Of a DNA stretch of 64,000 nt, positions 1 through 8,157 are shown one piece after another. The DNA comes from Bacillus litorisediminis. GTDB lineage: Bacteria; Bacillota; Bacilli; Bacillales; JC228. The translations under genes and the position numbers were made by a program. Under the pieces are notes generated by a model. The model had not been told where the DNA came from, did not search any database, and saw only the letters and a list, made by a program, of their open reading frames with translations. The stretch lies in assembly GCF_022808645.1 (NCBI RefSeq), contig NZ_JAKZKT010000015.1:1-64000 (forward strand). Direction: 5' to 3'. Numbering within the stretch: the stretch's first letter is position 1; each line of letters opens with the position of its first letter.

Positions 1-171
1 ACGAGGATTAAAAGACTGATTACCTTAGGGGTTCCACCACATAAAGCATACGAATGGGGGAATTCTCGGAAGAAATACTGGAGAATCGCTTGTAGTCCAA
101 TCTTAAACAAAACCCTCCATAACTCCTATTGGAGAAATCGAGGGTTGAGAAGTCTAGCGGAACGATATTAA
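1..171 (+). CDS. Group II intron reverse transcriptase/maturase, C-terminal end (partial)
   Basis: An open frame enters from the left edge and stops at 169-171, giving the last 56 residues of a protein. The tail reads like the C-terminus of group II intron-encoded LtrA-type proteins: a basic segment, then GVPPHKAYEWGNSRKKYW and a closing RGLRSLAERY. Such proteins carry a reverse transcriptase domain and a maturase (X) domain that helps the intron RNA splice and retrohome. The assignment is supported by intron domains V and VI immediately downstream. The catalytic part lies outside the window, so activity cannot be judged. Confidence 0.8.
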   Translation, partial: TRIKRLITLGVPPHKAYEWGNSRKKYWRIACSPILNKTLHNSYWRNRGLRSLAERY

Positions 172-266
172 TTTTTGCGTCAATCATCATAATTGAACCG
201 CCGTATACCGAACGGTACGTACGGTGGTGTGAGAGGTCGGGGGTTAGTCACCCCCTCCTACTCGAT
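1..266 (+). mobile_element. Group II intron, 3' end (domains V and VI)
   Basis: After the maturase stop codon lies a domain V-like hairpin at 198-227: outer arms CCGCCGTA and TACGGTGG, inner arms TACC and GGTA, a GAAC tetraloop, and the two-base CG bulge typical of domain V. A domain VI-like hairpin follows at about 236-262 (GGGGG paired with CCCCC), with an unpaired A in the 3' arm. The intron probably ends near CTCGAT at 261-266, about 15 bases from the stop codon of the convergent ylbA gene. The 5' end is outside the window, so the subclass (group IIC suspected) and target site are inference. Confidence 0.78.
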
Positions 267-280
267 TAGAACAAAAATGA

Positions 281-640
281 TTAAAGTGCAAATTGCTGAA
301 TTTCTTCTTTTAGCTGACTGAGGATTTTTTCACATTGACTTACGAGTGAATCTGGATAATGCTCATCATCGCCATACTCCACTCCGTGCGGGTAGTAATG
401 CTTGCCAAGGATTGGAGTCATGAGCTGGATAATCGCATGGCGGCCGCCGACATCTCCTTCGACAGCATACCCTTGAACGCGCAAATAATATGTACCTTCT
501 TTCATTTCAAATTTGCGGTCATAAGAAACCCGTTCATAATCCCACTGGTCACCTCTGAATAGACCATAATCATCCATTGTTGAGTCAAGTCTCGTTAAAT
601 CTGCCTTTAGGTTTTCAATTCCTGTATTTTCAAATTTCAT
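281..640 (-). CDS. ylbA: YlbA, YugN-like family protein
   Basis: A 119-residue soluble protein that I match to B. subtilis YlbA in the YugN-like family; its function is unknown. The start is the ATG at 640, preceded by GGAGGT; an upstream in-frame ATG at 718 lacks a ribosome site. The sequence has no signal peptide or membrane segment. It is rich in aromatic and acidic residues, with a GGRHAIIQLMTP stretch in the middle. It lies divergent from ylbB, as in B. subtilis. Its 3' end directly abuts the group II intron end, so the native terminator may have been displaced or separated. Confidence 0.75.
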   Translation of the reverse strand: MKFENTGIENLKADLTRLDSTMDDYGLFRGDQWDYERVSYDRKFEMKEGTYYLRVQGYAVEGDVGGRHAIIQLMTPILGKHYYPHGVEYGDDEHYPDSLVSQCEKILSQLKEEIQQFAL

Positions 641-832
641 AGCTGATACCTCCTCAAACTGCGTATACCTGCATATTATTCCAATTTTAATAATAGACGA
701 ATCCTTTCTGTCTTGCAACGCTGTAGCAAAAGTTCACAACTTTGCCATGTTTGCCCTCGTTTATCGCATAAAAATGATAGTAAAGGCAACCATAAGGATA
801 TAAATAATATAGGGGAAGTGAGAGGTAGTCTT

Positions 833-1270
833 ATGAAAAAGGTAAAAGATCTGATGACTAAAGATGTAGCTTATTGTACCCTACTCGATAATGTTTATGA
901 GGTAGCTGTAAAAATGAAAGAATTAAATGTCGGGGCCATTCCTATAGTCAATAATGAACAGCAATTGGCAGGAATGATTACGGACAGAGATATTGTCATA
1001 AGAGGTGTAGCGGAGAAGCACCCTGGTTCTACTAAAGTTGAAAATATTATGTCTGATAAGCTAGTTACGATTAATCCTGATGCTTCAATAGATGAGGCTA
1101 TTCAGCTAATGAAAGAGAATCAGGTTCGGCGTATTCCTGTAGTTGAGAATAAGAAACTAGTAGGCATTTTAGCATTAGGGGATGTAGCCCTTCAACCTTC
1201 ATTTGACCATGAGGCTGAGGAAGCATTAACAGAAATATCGGAGCATACCGAAACTACTTACCTCCAATAG
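833..1270 (+). CDS. ylbB: YlbB, CBS-domain pair protein
   Basis: A 145-residue protein made almost entirely of two CBS domains (about residues 1-60 and 68-125), which pair into a Bateman module that usually binds adenine nucleotides. Visible CBS signatures are VGAIPIVNNEQQLAGMITDRD in the first repeat and VRRIPVVENKKLVGILALGD in the second. No enzymatic or membrane domain is attached, so it is probably a small regulatory or ligand-sensing protein; its partner is unknown. The ATG at 833 follows GAGAGG. A longer frame reaches back to 713 but overlaps the divergent ylbA promoter region and looks unlike the family. Confidence 0.85.
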   Translation: MKKVKDLMTKDVAYCTLLDNVYEVAVKMKELNVGAIPIVNNEQQLAGMITDRDIVIRGVAEKHPGSTKVENIMSDKLVTINPDASIDEAIQLMKENQVRRIPVVENKKLVGILALGDVALQPSFDHEAEEALTEISEHTETTYLQ

Positions 1271-1431
1271 AAAAAATTCAAAAGTACTGATAAATCTGTA
1301 CAATTTCTATTTTCCACCCCTTATTTCTATTATTTGAATTGGCAAAAATGATATAATAAATCTAGAATTCAAAACATATGATAGGAGAAAGAAAGCCTCT
1401 TGTTTAATAGAAGAGAGGAGGGAAGATAGAA

Positions 1432-2526
1432 CTGCGTTTTTTATTTAAAGTCCTCATTATTTTTAGTGCATTTTTTGTCATTAGCATTTATTTTAATTAT
1501 TCTTTTACACCTGAAGAACCACTTATTCAGGAAGAGGGAAACATTAGTAATGAAAACATCCAAGATGTAGAACAAACCGGGCCTCCTTTTGAACTGCCGA
1601 TGCCTGATCAAGGGATCGCGACTTTGATTGGCAAGGATTCGGAAACAGTAAGGGACACATTCGGGTCACCAGATCGAATAGAGCCTTCTTTATACGGTTA
1701 TGATTGGTGGGTATACAAAGGAAATTCTGGGGATTATTTCCAAGTGGGGATTGAGGATCAAAAGGTTGTGACAGCTTACATTATTGGGGAAGACATCAAT
1801 GTTAAGCCTTTTGAGATTGGTCAGCCTATTCAGGATATCTTTAAATTAGCTACTCTTTCAACCGATATTCAACTGGACTATGACGGAACCACCTATCAAT
1901 TTGAACTGACTGAAGAGGATTTGAACATTCGCCCTCTGATTCCAATCGGAGATATTTTCGTTCAGTTATATTTTGATAAATTTACAGAAAAGCTCTCAAG
2001 TATCCGTTTTATGGACGCTGAAACTTTAATAAAGCTTAGGCCATATGATTTGGTTTATCGAGGAACCCTTCATGAAATACCTCCGCTTGAAGAAGATAGT
2101 TGGAGCGCAGCAACTGAAGCAATTGAAAAGCAAATTTTTGATATGACCAACGTTATTCGAGAACGTTTTGGACTGCCTGCATTAGAGTGGGATCCAGTTA
2201 CTGCTGTAGTTGCTTATGAACATAGTAAAGATATGCATGACAACGAATATTTTTCACACACATCTCCTGAATATGGGGAATTAAAGGATCGGTTAGAGGT
2301 TCGTGATGTTGCATTTGAAATGGCCGGTGAGAATATTGCCGCACAATATGTGGACGCTGGAGCAGTGATTGAAGGGTGGATTAACAGTAAAGGCCATCGT
2401 GAGACAATGCTAGAAGAGGAATTTACTCATTTAGGTGTTGGTGTTTACCGTAAGTACTACACACAAAACTATATAAAGAGATCTTGGGATGTTGAAAATG
2501 AGGAAACGGGAGACAGTGAACAATAG
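1432..2526 (+). CDS. ylbC: YlbC, membrane-anchored CAP/SCP-domain protein (CTG start)
   Basis: A 364-residue exported protein. No ATG, GTG or TTG in this frame sits behind a ribosome site. The best start is CTG at 1432, nine bases after AGGAGGG (1416-1422). It adds an N-terminal hydrophobic helix (about residues 2-23) that an ATG start at 1600 would lose. The middle part (about 65-190) fits the CAP-associated N-terminal domain, and the C-terminal part (about 235-350) is a CAP/SCP domain with AYEHSKDM, FSHTSPEYGEL, GENIA and GHRETML, the usual His/Glu cluster. CAP proteins in bacilli such as YkwD are linked to spores and envelopes, but the function here is unknown. A terminator overlaps the stop codon. 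Confidence 0.88.
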   Translation: MRFLFKVLIIFSAFFVISIYFNYSFTPEEPLIQEEGNISNENIQDVEQTGPPFELPMPDQGIATLIGKDSETVRDTFGSPDRIEPSLYGYDWWVYKGNSGDYFQVGIEDQKVVTAYIIGEDINVKPFEIGQPIQDIFKLATLSTDIQLDYDGTTYQFELTEEDLNIRPLIPIGDIFVQLYFDKFTEKLSSIRFMDAETLIKLRPYDLVYRGTLHEIPPLEEDSWSAATEAIEKQIFDMTNVIRERFGLPALEWDPVTAVVAYEHSKDMHDNEYFSHTSPEYGELKDRLEVRDVAFEMAGENIAAQYVDAGAVIEGWINSKGHRETMLEEEFTHLGVGVYRKYYTQNYIKRSWDVENEETGDSEQ

Positions 2527-2548
2527 GGAGCTGTCTCTATTTTTTTTT
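2510..2548 (+). terminator. Rho-independent terminator of ylbC
   Basis: GAGACAG at 2510-2516 pairs with CTGTCTC at 2531-2537 and is followed by TATTTTTTTTT. The 5' arm lies inside the last codons of ylbC. Confidence 0.85.
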
Positions 2549-2627
2549 CATAAATTTATGGCCAAATCACCTTTTCTAAGAAAGTATCATATAATATCGT
2601 GGGAAATGCCTATAAGAGGTGAGTAAC

Positions 2628-3026
2628 TTGGGAAAAAAGCTTTACCCTTCTGTTCAGGAATTTAAAGAATTTGTTAAGAAACATCCTCATCTAATAAAAG
2701 AGGTACGAGATGGAAAAACCACTTGGCAAGATCTTTATGAAGAATGGTATTTATTAGGGGAAGAAGACTCCCGATGGAATTCCGATAAGTCCGAGGATGG
2801 CACAGAACAAGAAACTAAAAAAAACAGCAGTTCAGATTTTCTCATGCAAATATGGAACAATGTAAAAAACATGGATCCCAATCAAATTCAGCACCATCTT
2901 TCTTCCTTAAGTGAAGCAATTGGAGCGGTACAAGGCATACTCTCACAATTTCAGGCAAATGGACGTAACAAATCGAATCAGAATCAGTCTCAGCCTGCCA
3001 ATCCCTTTTCTTTTAGAAAAGATTAA
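2628..3026 (+). CDS. ylbD: YlbD, putative spore coat protein
   Basis: A 132-residue protein resembling B. subtilis YlbD, which belongs to a family annotated as putative coat protein. Conserved-looking N-terminal features are LYPSVQEFKEFVKKHPHLI, then EVRDGKTTWQDLYEEWYLLGE. The C-terminal third is Gln/Asn/Ser-rich and ends in a basic tail. The TTG at 2628 is preferred because AGAGGTG lies about 7 bases upstream; a GTG at 2619 overlaps that site. It is followed 17 bases later by ylbE, and the two are probably cotranscribed. The coat assignment is family knowledge, not visible in the sequence. Confidence 0.82.
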   Translation: MGKKLYPSVQEFKEFVKKHPHLIKEVRDGKTTWQDLYEEWYLLGEEDSRWNSDKSEDGTEQETKKNSSSDFLMQIWNNVKNMDPNQIQHHLSSLSEAIGAVQGILSQFQANGRNKSNQNQSQPANPFSFRKD

Positions 3027-3043
3027 AAGGGAGGAACCCCATT

Positions 3044-3289
3044 TTGCGTTCAGACTTATATGAGTTGATAAGACAAAATCCAGATTGGATTCGTTTTTTG
3101 CGGGAACAGCCAATGTGGTATCGAAAACTATCCCGTAATCCAAATGATTGGGAAACCTTTGAAATATCGGCCCTTCATTATTTTAGAAAAACCATTCCTC
3201 ATAAAGTGGAACAGTTTTCGCAAAGTGTGCAGATGGCCACTATGATGATGAGTATGTTTCAGGCCATGAACCAATCTCAAAATTCATAG
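3044..3289 (+). CDS. ylbE: YlbE-like protein
   Basis: An 81-residue protein starting at TTG 3044 behind AGGGAGG. It shows the short YlbE-family pattern: DLYELIRQNPDWIRFLREQPMWYRKLSRNP near the N-terminus in two blocks, and a Met-rich C-terminal helix (MMMSMFQAM). It directly follows ylbD, as in B. subtilis. The tight spacing suggests a two-gene unit, plausibly expressed in sporulation. The biochemical function is unknown. Confidence 0.8.
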   Translation: MRSDLYELIRQNPDWIRFLREQPMWYRKLSRNPNDWETFEISALHYFRKTIPHKVEQFSQSVQMATMMMSMFQAMNQSQNS

Positions 3290-3317
3290 CCCCTTTTTTG
3301 GTTATTTATTTGCGTCC

Positions 3318-3769
3318 ATGCAAACGATAACTTTAAAAGGGGGTATTTTTATTTTTACACAAAGTATTGTATCTGTCTTCCTTTGGACTTGCTTGATTGG
3401 AAACTTAATGGGCTTCAACAGTCAGATTCCCGAACCCGAAATTGACAAACAGCAAAGAATCATTTCAGTCAGCCAAACCATATCGTCTCAGGCTATAAGT
3501 TCTGATGAATGGCAGGTTCAGCATTTTGTAAAAAATGGACAACTCTACATTGAATGCTATATACCTCATGTTACATTTGCAAAAGTGAGAAAAAATGGGC
3601 AAAATTAGCTGTGTATATAAATGGCAAGAAAAAAACAGACTATCACAGGGCTGCATTTATTTTAAAAGATATCCCGAAAGGACAGCATACGGTTACTTTA
3701 AAAGTGGTCGGCCAGGACAATCAGTCCTTAGGCATAAAAGAAAAGAGCTTTACAGTCCTTATCCCTTAA
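3318..3769 (+). pseudogene. Frameshifted small exported protein gene
   Basis: Two overlapping frames together make one sensible protein of about 150 residues. The first (3318-3608) gives a hydrophobic N-terminal segment (VSVFLWTCLIGNLMGF), then QVQHFVKNGQLYIECY, and stops just after an A6 run at 3590-3595. The second frame takes over at the same place and continues KWAKLAVYINGKKKTDYHRAAF to a stop at 3769. One extra A in the run would restore a continuous frame, so this is a one-base deletion, a sequencing error or a slippage site. A Shine-Dalgarno-like AAAGGGGG at 3336-3343 lies inside the first frame, so the true start may be an ATT just after it. I do not recognise the family. It lies between ylbE and ylbF, where B. 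subtilis has no gene that I recall. Confidence 0.55.
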
Positions 3770-3830
3770 TTTTCTCTTATTTTCAATCTCACTCGATTCA
3801 TGTTACTATTATAAGTGGAGGTGAGGCCTC

Positions 3831-4277
3831 TTGATTAATACTTTAGAGAAAGTATTAGTAGTCGAGCATGCAGAACAGTTAGCAGAAATGATTCTTCAAT
3901 CTGATTTAGCTGAAGAATATAAGAGCACTTATATTAAAATGAAGAATCATCCTGTTTCACAAGCCAAAATAAAGAGATTTACTGACCTCAAGGAACGTTA
4001 TGAAGAGGTTCAGAGATTTGGGAAATATCATCCCGATTATAAATGGGTCATGAAAGAGGTCCGTGAGGCAAAACGAGATATGGATCTTGATGACCGTGTC
4101 GCAGAATTTCGAAGGGCAGAACTTAGCTTTCAAACGATGCTTGACGAAGTCAGCGTCATTATTGGACAATCAGTTTCCAAACATATTAAAGTCCCTACAG
4201 GCAACCCGTTCTTTGAAAGCGGGAGCGGTTGCGGAGGGGGCTGCGGAAGCGGTGGAAGCTGCAGCTGTTCCGCTTAA
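3831..4277 (+). CDS. ylbF: RicF (YlbF), Fe-S subunit of the Ric (YmcA-YlbF-YaaT) complex
   Basis: A 148-residue protein starting with TTG at 3831 behind GGAGGTGAG. In B. subtilis RicF joins RicA and RicT in a complex that carries [4Fe-4S] clusters, acts on RNase Y-dependent mRNA processing, and promotes competence, sporulation and biofilm formation. The sequence shows the all-helical YlbF/YmcA fold pattern (KERYEEVQRFGKYHPDYK) and a C-terminal Gly/Ser tail with four cysteines (CGGGCGSGGSCSC), which fits cluster binding. It is followed at once by a strong terminator and so closes this transcription unit. Confidence 0.9.
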   Translation: MINTLEKVLVVEHAEQLAEMILQSDLAEEYKSTYIKMKNHPVSQAKIKRFTDLKERYEEVQRFGKYHPDYKWVMKEVREAKRDMDLDDRVAEFRRAELSFQTMLDEVSVIIGQSVSKHIKVPTGNPFFESGSGCGGGCGSGGSCSCSA

Positions 4278-4310
4278 AAACTTGCACTGTTTAAAGGTGC
4301 AAGTTTTTTC
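4276..4310 (+). terminator. Rho-independent terminator of ylbF
   Basis: AACTTGCAC pairs with GTGCAAGTT around a nine-base loop, followed by a T run at 4304-4309. Confidence 0.9.
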
Positions 4311-4463
4311 ATTGTAAGAAAGCATAAGTGCAGCCATCCCTCTGTCATCCGCCTAAAATCTCGCCTATCCTTATGAGATTTCTTTATAATACACTTACTA
4401 TATTGCTCATTTATAGGACATTATGCTAGACTAATTAAAAAGAAATGCGGCAGAGGAGTCATT

Positions 4464-4739
4464 ATGATTACAGAGCGTCAAGGTTTTATTGTGTGGTTGT
4501 CCTCATTAAAACAAGCTAAACAGCTAAGAAGACTCGGGAATGTTCATTATATATCAAAGCGGTTAAAATACGCTGTTTTATACTGTTCTATGGAGGAAAG
4601 TGAGTGGGTGGAAAACCAGCTTCATGCATATCCATTCGTCAGAAAAGTGGAGCATTCATATAAATCCATGATAAAAACTCATTATGAAAATAAGAAACCG
4701 GATAAAGCAAAAGAATACGACTATAAAATAGGATTTTAA
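4464..4739 (+). CDS. ylbG: YlbG, UPF0298 family protein
   Basis: A 91-residue protein of the conserved UPF0298 family, opening with [24 protein letters not shown] and containing [22 protein letters not shown]. No membrane segment or catalytic motif is apparent, and the function is unknown. It starts at ATG 4464 after a GAGGAG-type ribosome site. It has its own 5' region of about 150 bases after the ylbF terminator and converges on a minus-strand gene, with a shared terminator between them. Confidence 0.88.
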   Translation: MITERQGFIVWLSSLKQAKQLRRLGNVHYISKRLKYAVLYCSMEESEWVENQLHAYPFVRKVEHSYKSMIKTHYENKKPDKAKEYDYKIGF

Positions 4740-4745
4740 AGTATA

Positions 4746-4774
4746 AAAAAGGCTTCGATTTTCGAAGCCTTTTT
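4746..4774. terminator. Bidirectional terminator between ylbG and a minus-strand gene
   Basis: AAGGCTTCGA pairs with TTCGAAGCCTT and is flanked by A residues on the left and T residues on the right, so it can terminate both converging transcripts. Confidence 0.88.
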
Positions 4775-4803
4775 CGCAGTCTCTGGAACATGGGAGCTCC
4801 CGT

Positions 4804-5196
4804 TTACCAGTTCAAAGGTAGAATATATCGATTCATCCGTAAAATTCCGATTAAATATTGATAGTAGAGCTTTTCATCCGCAAAGCTTTTAGACGATTTA
4901 ACCTGCAGCTCGATAATTTCCTTATTAGCTTTTTCAGCGGTTTCTTGAAATAATTGGATCCGCTGGCTTGGCTTGTTTTCTTCATAAGGGATCCCTTCTC
5001 TGCACATATAGAGAGGCTGGAAATCTCCAGTAGGTGTTGGTTTTAAAATAACGACAAATGAACAACGGCTTTTTCCGTTTATTTCTGTTTTTAAAAGGAG
5101 TAAATGTTCAAGCCGATCTTGGTTTCTTTCGATAATTTCCCGTAACTCAAATATGTCTGAATAGCCTTCGCCTAATTCAATAAATCTTTGATTCAT
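4804..5196 (-). CDS. Uncharacterised DUF7147-type protein
   Basis: A 130-residue soluble protein that begins MNQRFIELGEGYSDIFEL and ends YYQYLIGILRMNRYILPLNW. I recognise it as a small family confined to Bacillus and relatives, now called DUF7147 as far as I remember and sometimes mislabelled methylthioribose kinase; it is far too short for a kinase. The ATG at 5196 has GGAGGT 7 bases upstream. Other visible parts are FVVILKPTPTGDFQPLYMCREGIP and a helical segment rich in Glu. The gene is single, convergent with ylbG and divergent from the next gene. Function unknown. Confidence 0.7.
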   Translation of the reverse strand: MNQRFIELGEGYSDIFELREIIERNQDRLEHLLLLKTEINGKSRCSFVVILKPTPTGDFQPLYMCREGIPYEENKPSQRIQLFQETAEKANKEIIELQVKSSKSFADEKLYYQYLIGILRMNRYILPLNW

Positions 5197-5306
5197 CAAA
5201 GTACCTCCTCTCACAACTATTCATACTTTAACATGGGTTGATACAAACTTGAAGTGAAAACTGGGTCAAACTGAGGCAAGCCTAGTGTACTGATATAAGG
5301 AGAAAC

Positions 5307-6713
5307 ATGCAAATGAAGAGGTTTTTTATTGGTCTGACGATCTTATGTCTTTTTCTTGTAGGCGTATTTCTTTATATGCAGTGGTTTGATTATAAGAATT
5401 CAGCTAGTGAAACAGGCCAAACTCAAGAAGCGGAATTAGTCCAAACCATATCCATTTCCAGGGAACAAAGCAATTTAATAGTAGAGCAGCAGATCTCCGG
5501 AATCAATGGGAAAACGCTCAATCTGACAGTCCCAGATGGAGTTCAGGAATTTCATTGTTTTGATGAAGAAAACCAGCCTTGCTCTCTGGATTACAATATA
5601 TTAGAAAAGACTGATTCGGCAAAATTTCAGTACATAGTTCCATTGGAAAGAAAATCCTTCTTATTAAATAAGTGGGTTCAATTCCCAGATGAAAAAATTA
5701 GCAAGACCACAGTTGAAATTGTTGAACCTATTCCATTTAAAGGATTTTGGACATCAGCTGCTCCTTCATCTGGATATACTCAAGAGGAAACAATTGCTTA
5801 TTTTCAATTTCAATCTGAGACAGGCAGTATCCCATTATTTAGATCGGAAGAGCCTTTACCAATCGGTTCAATCGGACCCATTCAATTTTTTGGGTCTGGC
5901 AGTGGCGTGGCCATAGAAAAATCGGAAGTCGAAAAATGGGCTCAGAGCTTCCCGCAATTCGGTCAATGGAATATTGTTTATAGTGATTTATCTCCAGCTT
6001 ATTATAAAAAAGGTTTACTGATTGTCCCTAGTACGACAACCAGCGAAGCACTGAAGGCAATACTAATCAGAACCTATATAAAAGAAAGCTTTTTGGTTGA
6101 TGATTCATTGGATCCATCTTTTTTAAGCTTAATTGCTTCTATTATAGTAGGAGAGGAAATCCAGCCTAAATCTGTCTATCAAGAGCTGCTTAATAAGCTA
6201 ACAGAAACTGAAAGGGAAAAGCTTCAATCGGATGTAAAATCCCATTTTGCCAAAACAATCACTCCAGCCTGGTTAGATGAGAGGATTTTTAAAATTAAAG
6301 GACTTAAAACAACCTTTTTCACAGACCATTTTGAAAAAGGAAAAAAGGGAGAGCTTTTATTTTTTGATCCAAGACCAGTGACTGGAATGAATAAAAGTGA
6401 AAAGGAAATACTGACATTAATTGATAAAGGTCTTAGATATTACCCTCTTTTGGAAACGATGGACCTGATTGGGTATGAAGTAAACCAGGTACCAAAAGAA
6501 AAATTAGTTGAGATCAAAAAAGAGAGTCATATCTTTCAGTTTTATACTGACCAGCCTTATATTTTTGAAAATGACAGCAGATATGTACTTACGCAAAACC
6601 CACTTACGTATTTCAATAATGAGTTATTTATGGAAGAAGGCTGGTTAAGAAGATTATTTACACTTGAAATTATAATGGATGAAGATTCGATTCGTCTGAA
6701 GGATCTGCCATAA
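5307..6713 (+). CDS. Unknown membrane-anchored extracellular protein
   Basis: A 468-residue protein with one N-terminal hydrophobic helix (about residues 5-24) preceded by Lys/Arg and without a clear signal-peptidase site, so it is probably a membrane-anchored protein facing outwards. The rest is hydrophilic. Two cysteines at about 84 and 92 (HCFDEENQPC) could form a disulfide. Motifs such as APSSGYTQEETIAYF, QFFGSGSGVAIEKSEV and RRLFTLEIIMDE do not match any family that I recognise, and no protease or hydrolase signature is visible. AAGGAG lies just before ATG 5307; a second ATG at 5313 is also possible. It is monocistronic between ylbG and the small RNA locus, where B. subtilis has no gene. 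Confidence 0.75.
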   Translation: MQMKRFFIGLTILCLFLVGVFLYMQWFDYKNSASETGQTQEAELVQTISISREQSNLIVEQQISGINGKTLNLTVPDGVQEFHCFDEENQPCSLDYNILEKTDSAKFQYIVPLERKSFLLNKWVQFPDEKISKTTVEIVEPIPFKGFWTSAAPSSGYTQEETIAYFQFQSETGSIPLFRSEEPLPIGSIGPIQFFGSGSGVAIEKSEVEKWAQSFPQFGQWNIVYSDLSPAYYKKGLLIVPSTTTSEALKAILIRTYIKESFLVDDSLDPSFLSLIASIIVGEEIQPKSVYQELLNKLTETEREKLQSDVKSHFAKTITPAWLDERIFKIKGLKTTFFTDHFEKGKKGELLFFDPRPVTGMNKSEKEILTLIDKGLRYYPLLETMDLIGYEVNQVPKEKLVEIKKESHIFQFYTDQPYIFENDSRYVLTQNPLTYFNNELFMEEGWLRRLFTLEIIMDEDSIRLKDLP

Positions 6714-6733
6714 GAAAATATGATTTTTGTAAA

Positions 6734-6767
6734 TAAAAAAAGCCCTGCAGACATTTGTTCTGCAGGG
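6734..6767 (-). terminator. Minus-strand rho-independent terminator of the CsfG-like RNA
   Basis: CCCTGCAGA pairs with TCTGCAGGG around a seven-base loop (6743-6767). Read on the minus strand it is followed by GCTTTTTTT, a classic T tract; on the plus strand the hairpin is followed by only a weak TCCTTCT. It may also slow transcription coming out of the preceding plus-strand gene. Confidence 0.78.
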
Positions 6768-6914
6768 TCCTTCTATATCCTCTATCAAAAAGAGGACCCG
6801 AAGGCAAAGGGAGAGGAGAAACCGGAGGAAGAACTTATGGGGAAACGTAAGTCTTCTCCGCGGTTGGCAACAACATCTCGTCTAGATGTTGTTACTATCA
6901 GTATGGTCCAAAAA
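6734..6914 (-). ncRNA. csfG: CsfG-like sporulation small RNA
   Basis: Between ylbG and rsmD (ylbH) the minus strand has the layout of a small RNA gene. There is a -10-like TATAAT at 6922-6927, a perfect 10-bp hairpin (AACAACATCT with AGATGTTGTT, 6869-6893), an unpaired pyrimidine-rich stretch with CTTCCTCC and TCTCCTCTCCC (about 6805-6833), and a strong terminator with a T tract at 6734-6767. The length is about 180 bases. B. subtilis carries CsfG, a forespore-specific RNA (sigma F and sigma G) conserved in endospore formers, in the same ylbG-ylbH gap; that is established knowledge. The match here is by position and architecture, since I cannot align the two. The CU-rich segments are complementary to Shine-Dalgarno sequences, which suggests translational control. 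The strand call rests on the terminator. Confidence 0.65.
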
Positions 6915-7048
6915 AGGAAGCATTATACACTTAAAATGGAGAAAAGAGATGTAGAGCACTGAGATGAAAACGGACTGAAAATAAGTAGCATCCTTTTAAT
7001 GGATTATGGTAGGATAAGGAAGGACGTGAACTAAAAGAGGGGGCAACT

Positions 7049-8096
<1,048 letters not shown>

Positions 8097-8101
8097 GCAT
8101 A

Positions 8102-8139
8102 TGAGGGATTGTCTGAATGACAGTCCCTCATTGATTTTT
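8102..8139 (+). terminator. Terminator downstream of coaD
   Basis: TGAGGGATTGTC pairs with GACAGTCCCTCA (one G-T pair) around TGAAT, followed by TTGATTTTTA. The tail is only moderately T-rich. Confidence 0.75.
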
Positions 8140-8157
8140 AGCCCTGAGAATCGATAA

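Noticed and set aside
3595-3834. A 79-residue plus-strand frame overlapping the frameshifted gene and reaching ylbF
   Set aside because: The third frame of the same region; its translation lacks the repeated Lys/Gly/Tyr pattern of the reconstructed protein, and it ends at the ylbF start by chance.
6837-6962. A plus-strand 41-residue frame with an apparent GGAGGAA ribosome site
   Set aside because: The purine-rich site is the complement of the CU-rich loop of the CsfG-like RNA on the other strand, which explains it better than a gene. I found no reason in the peptide itself to call it real.
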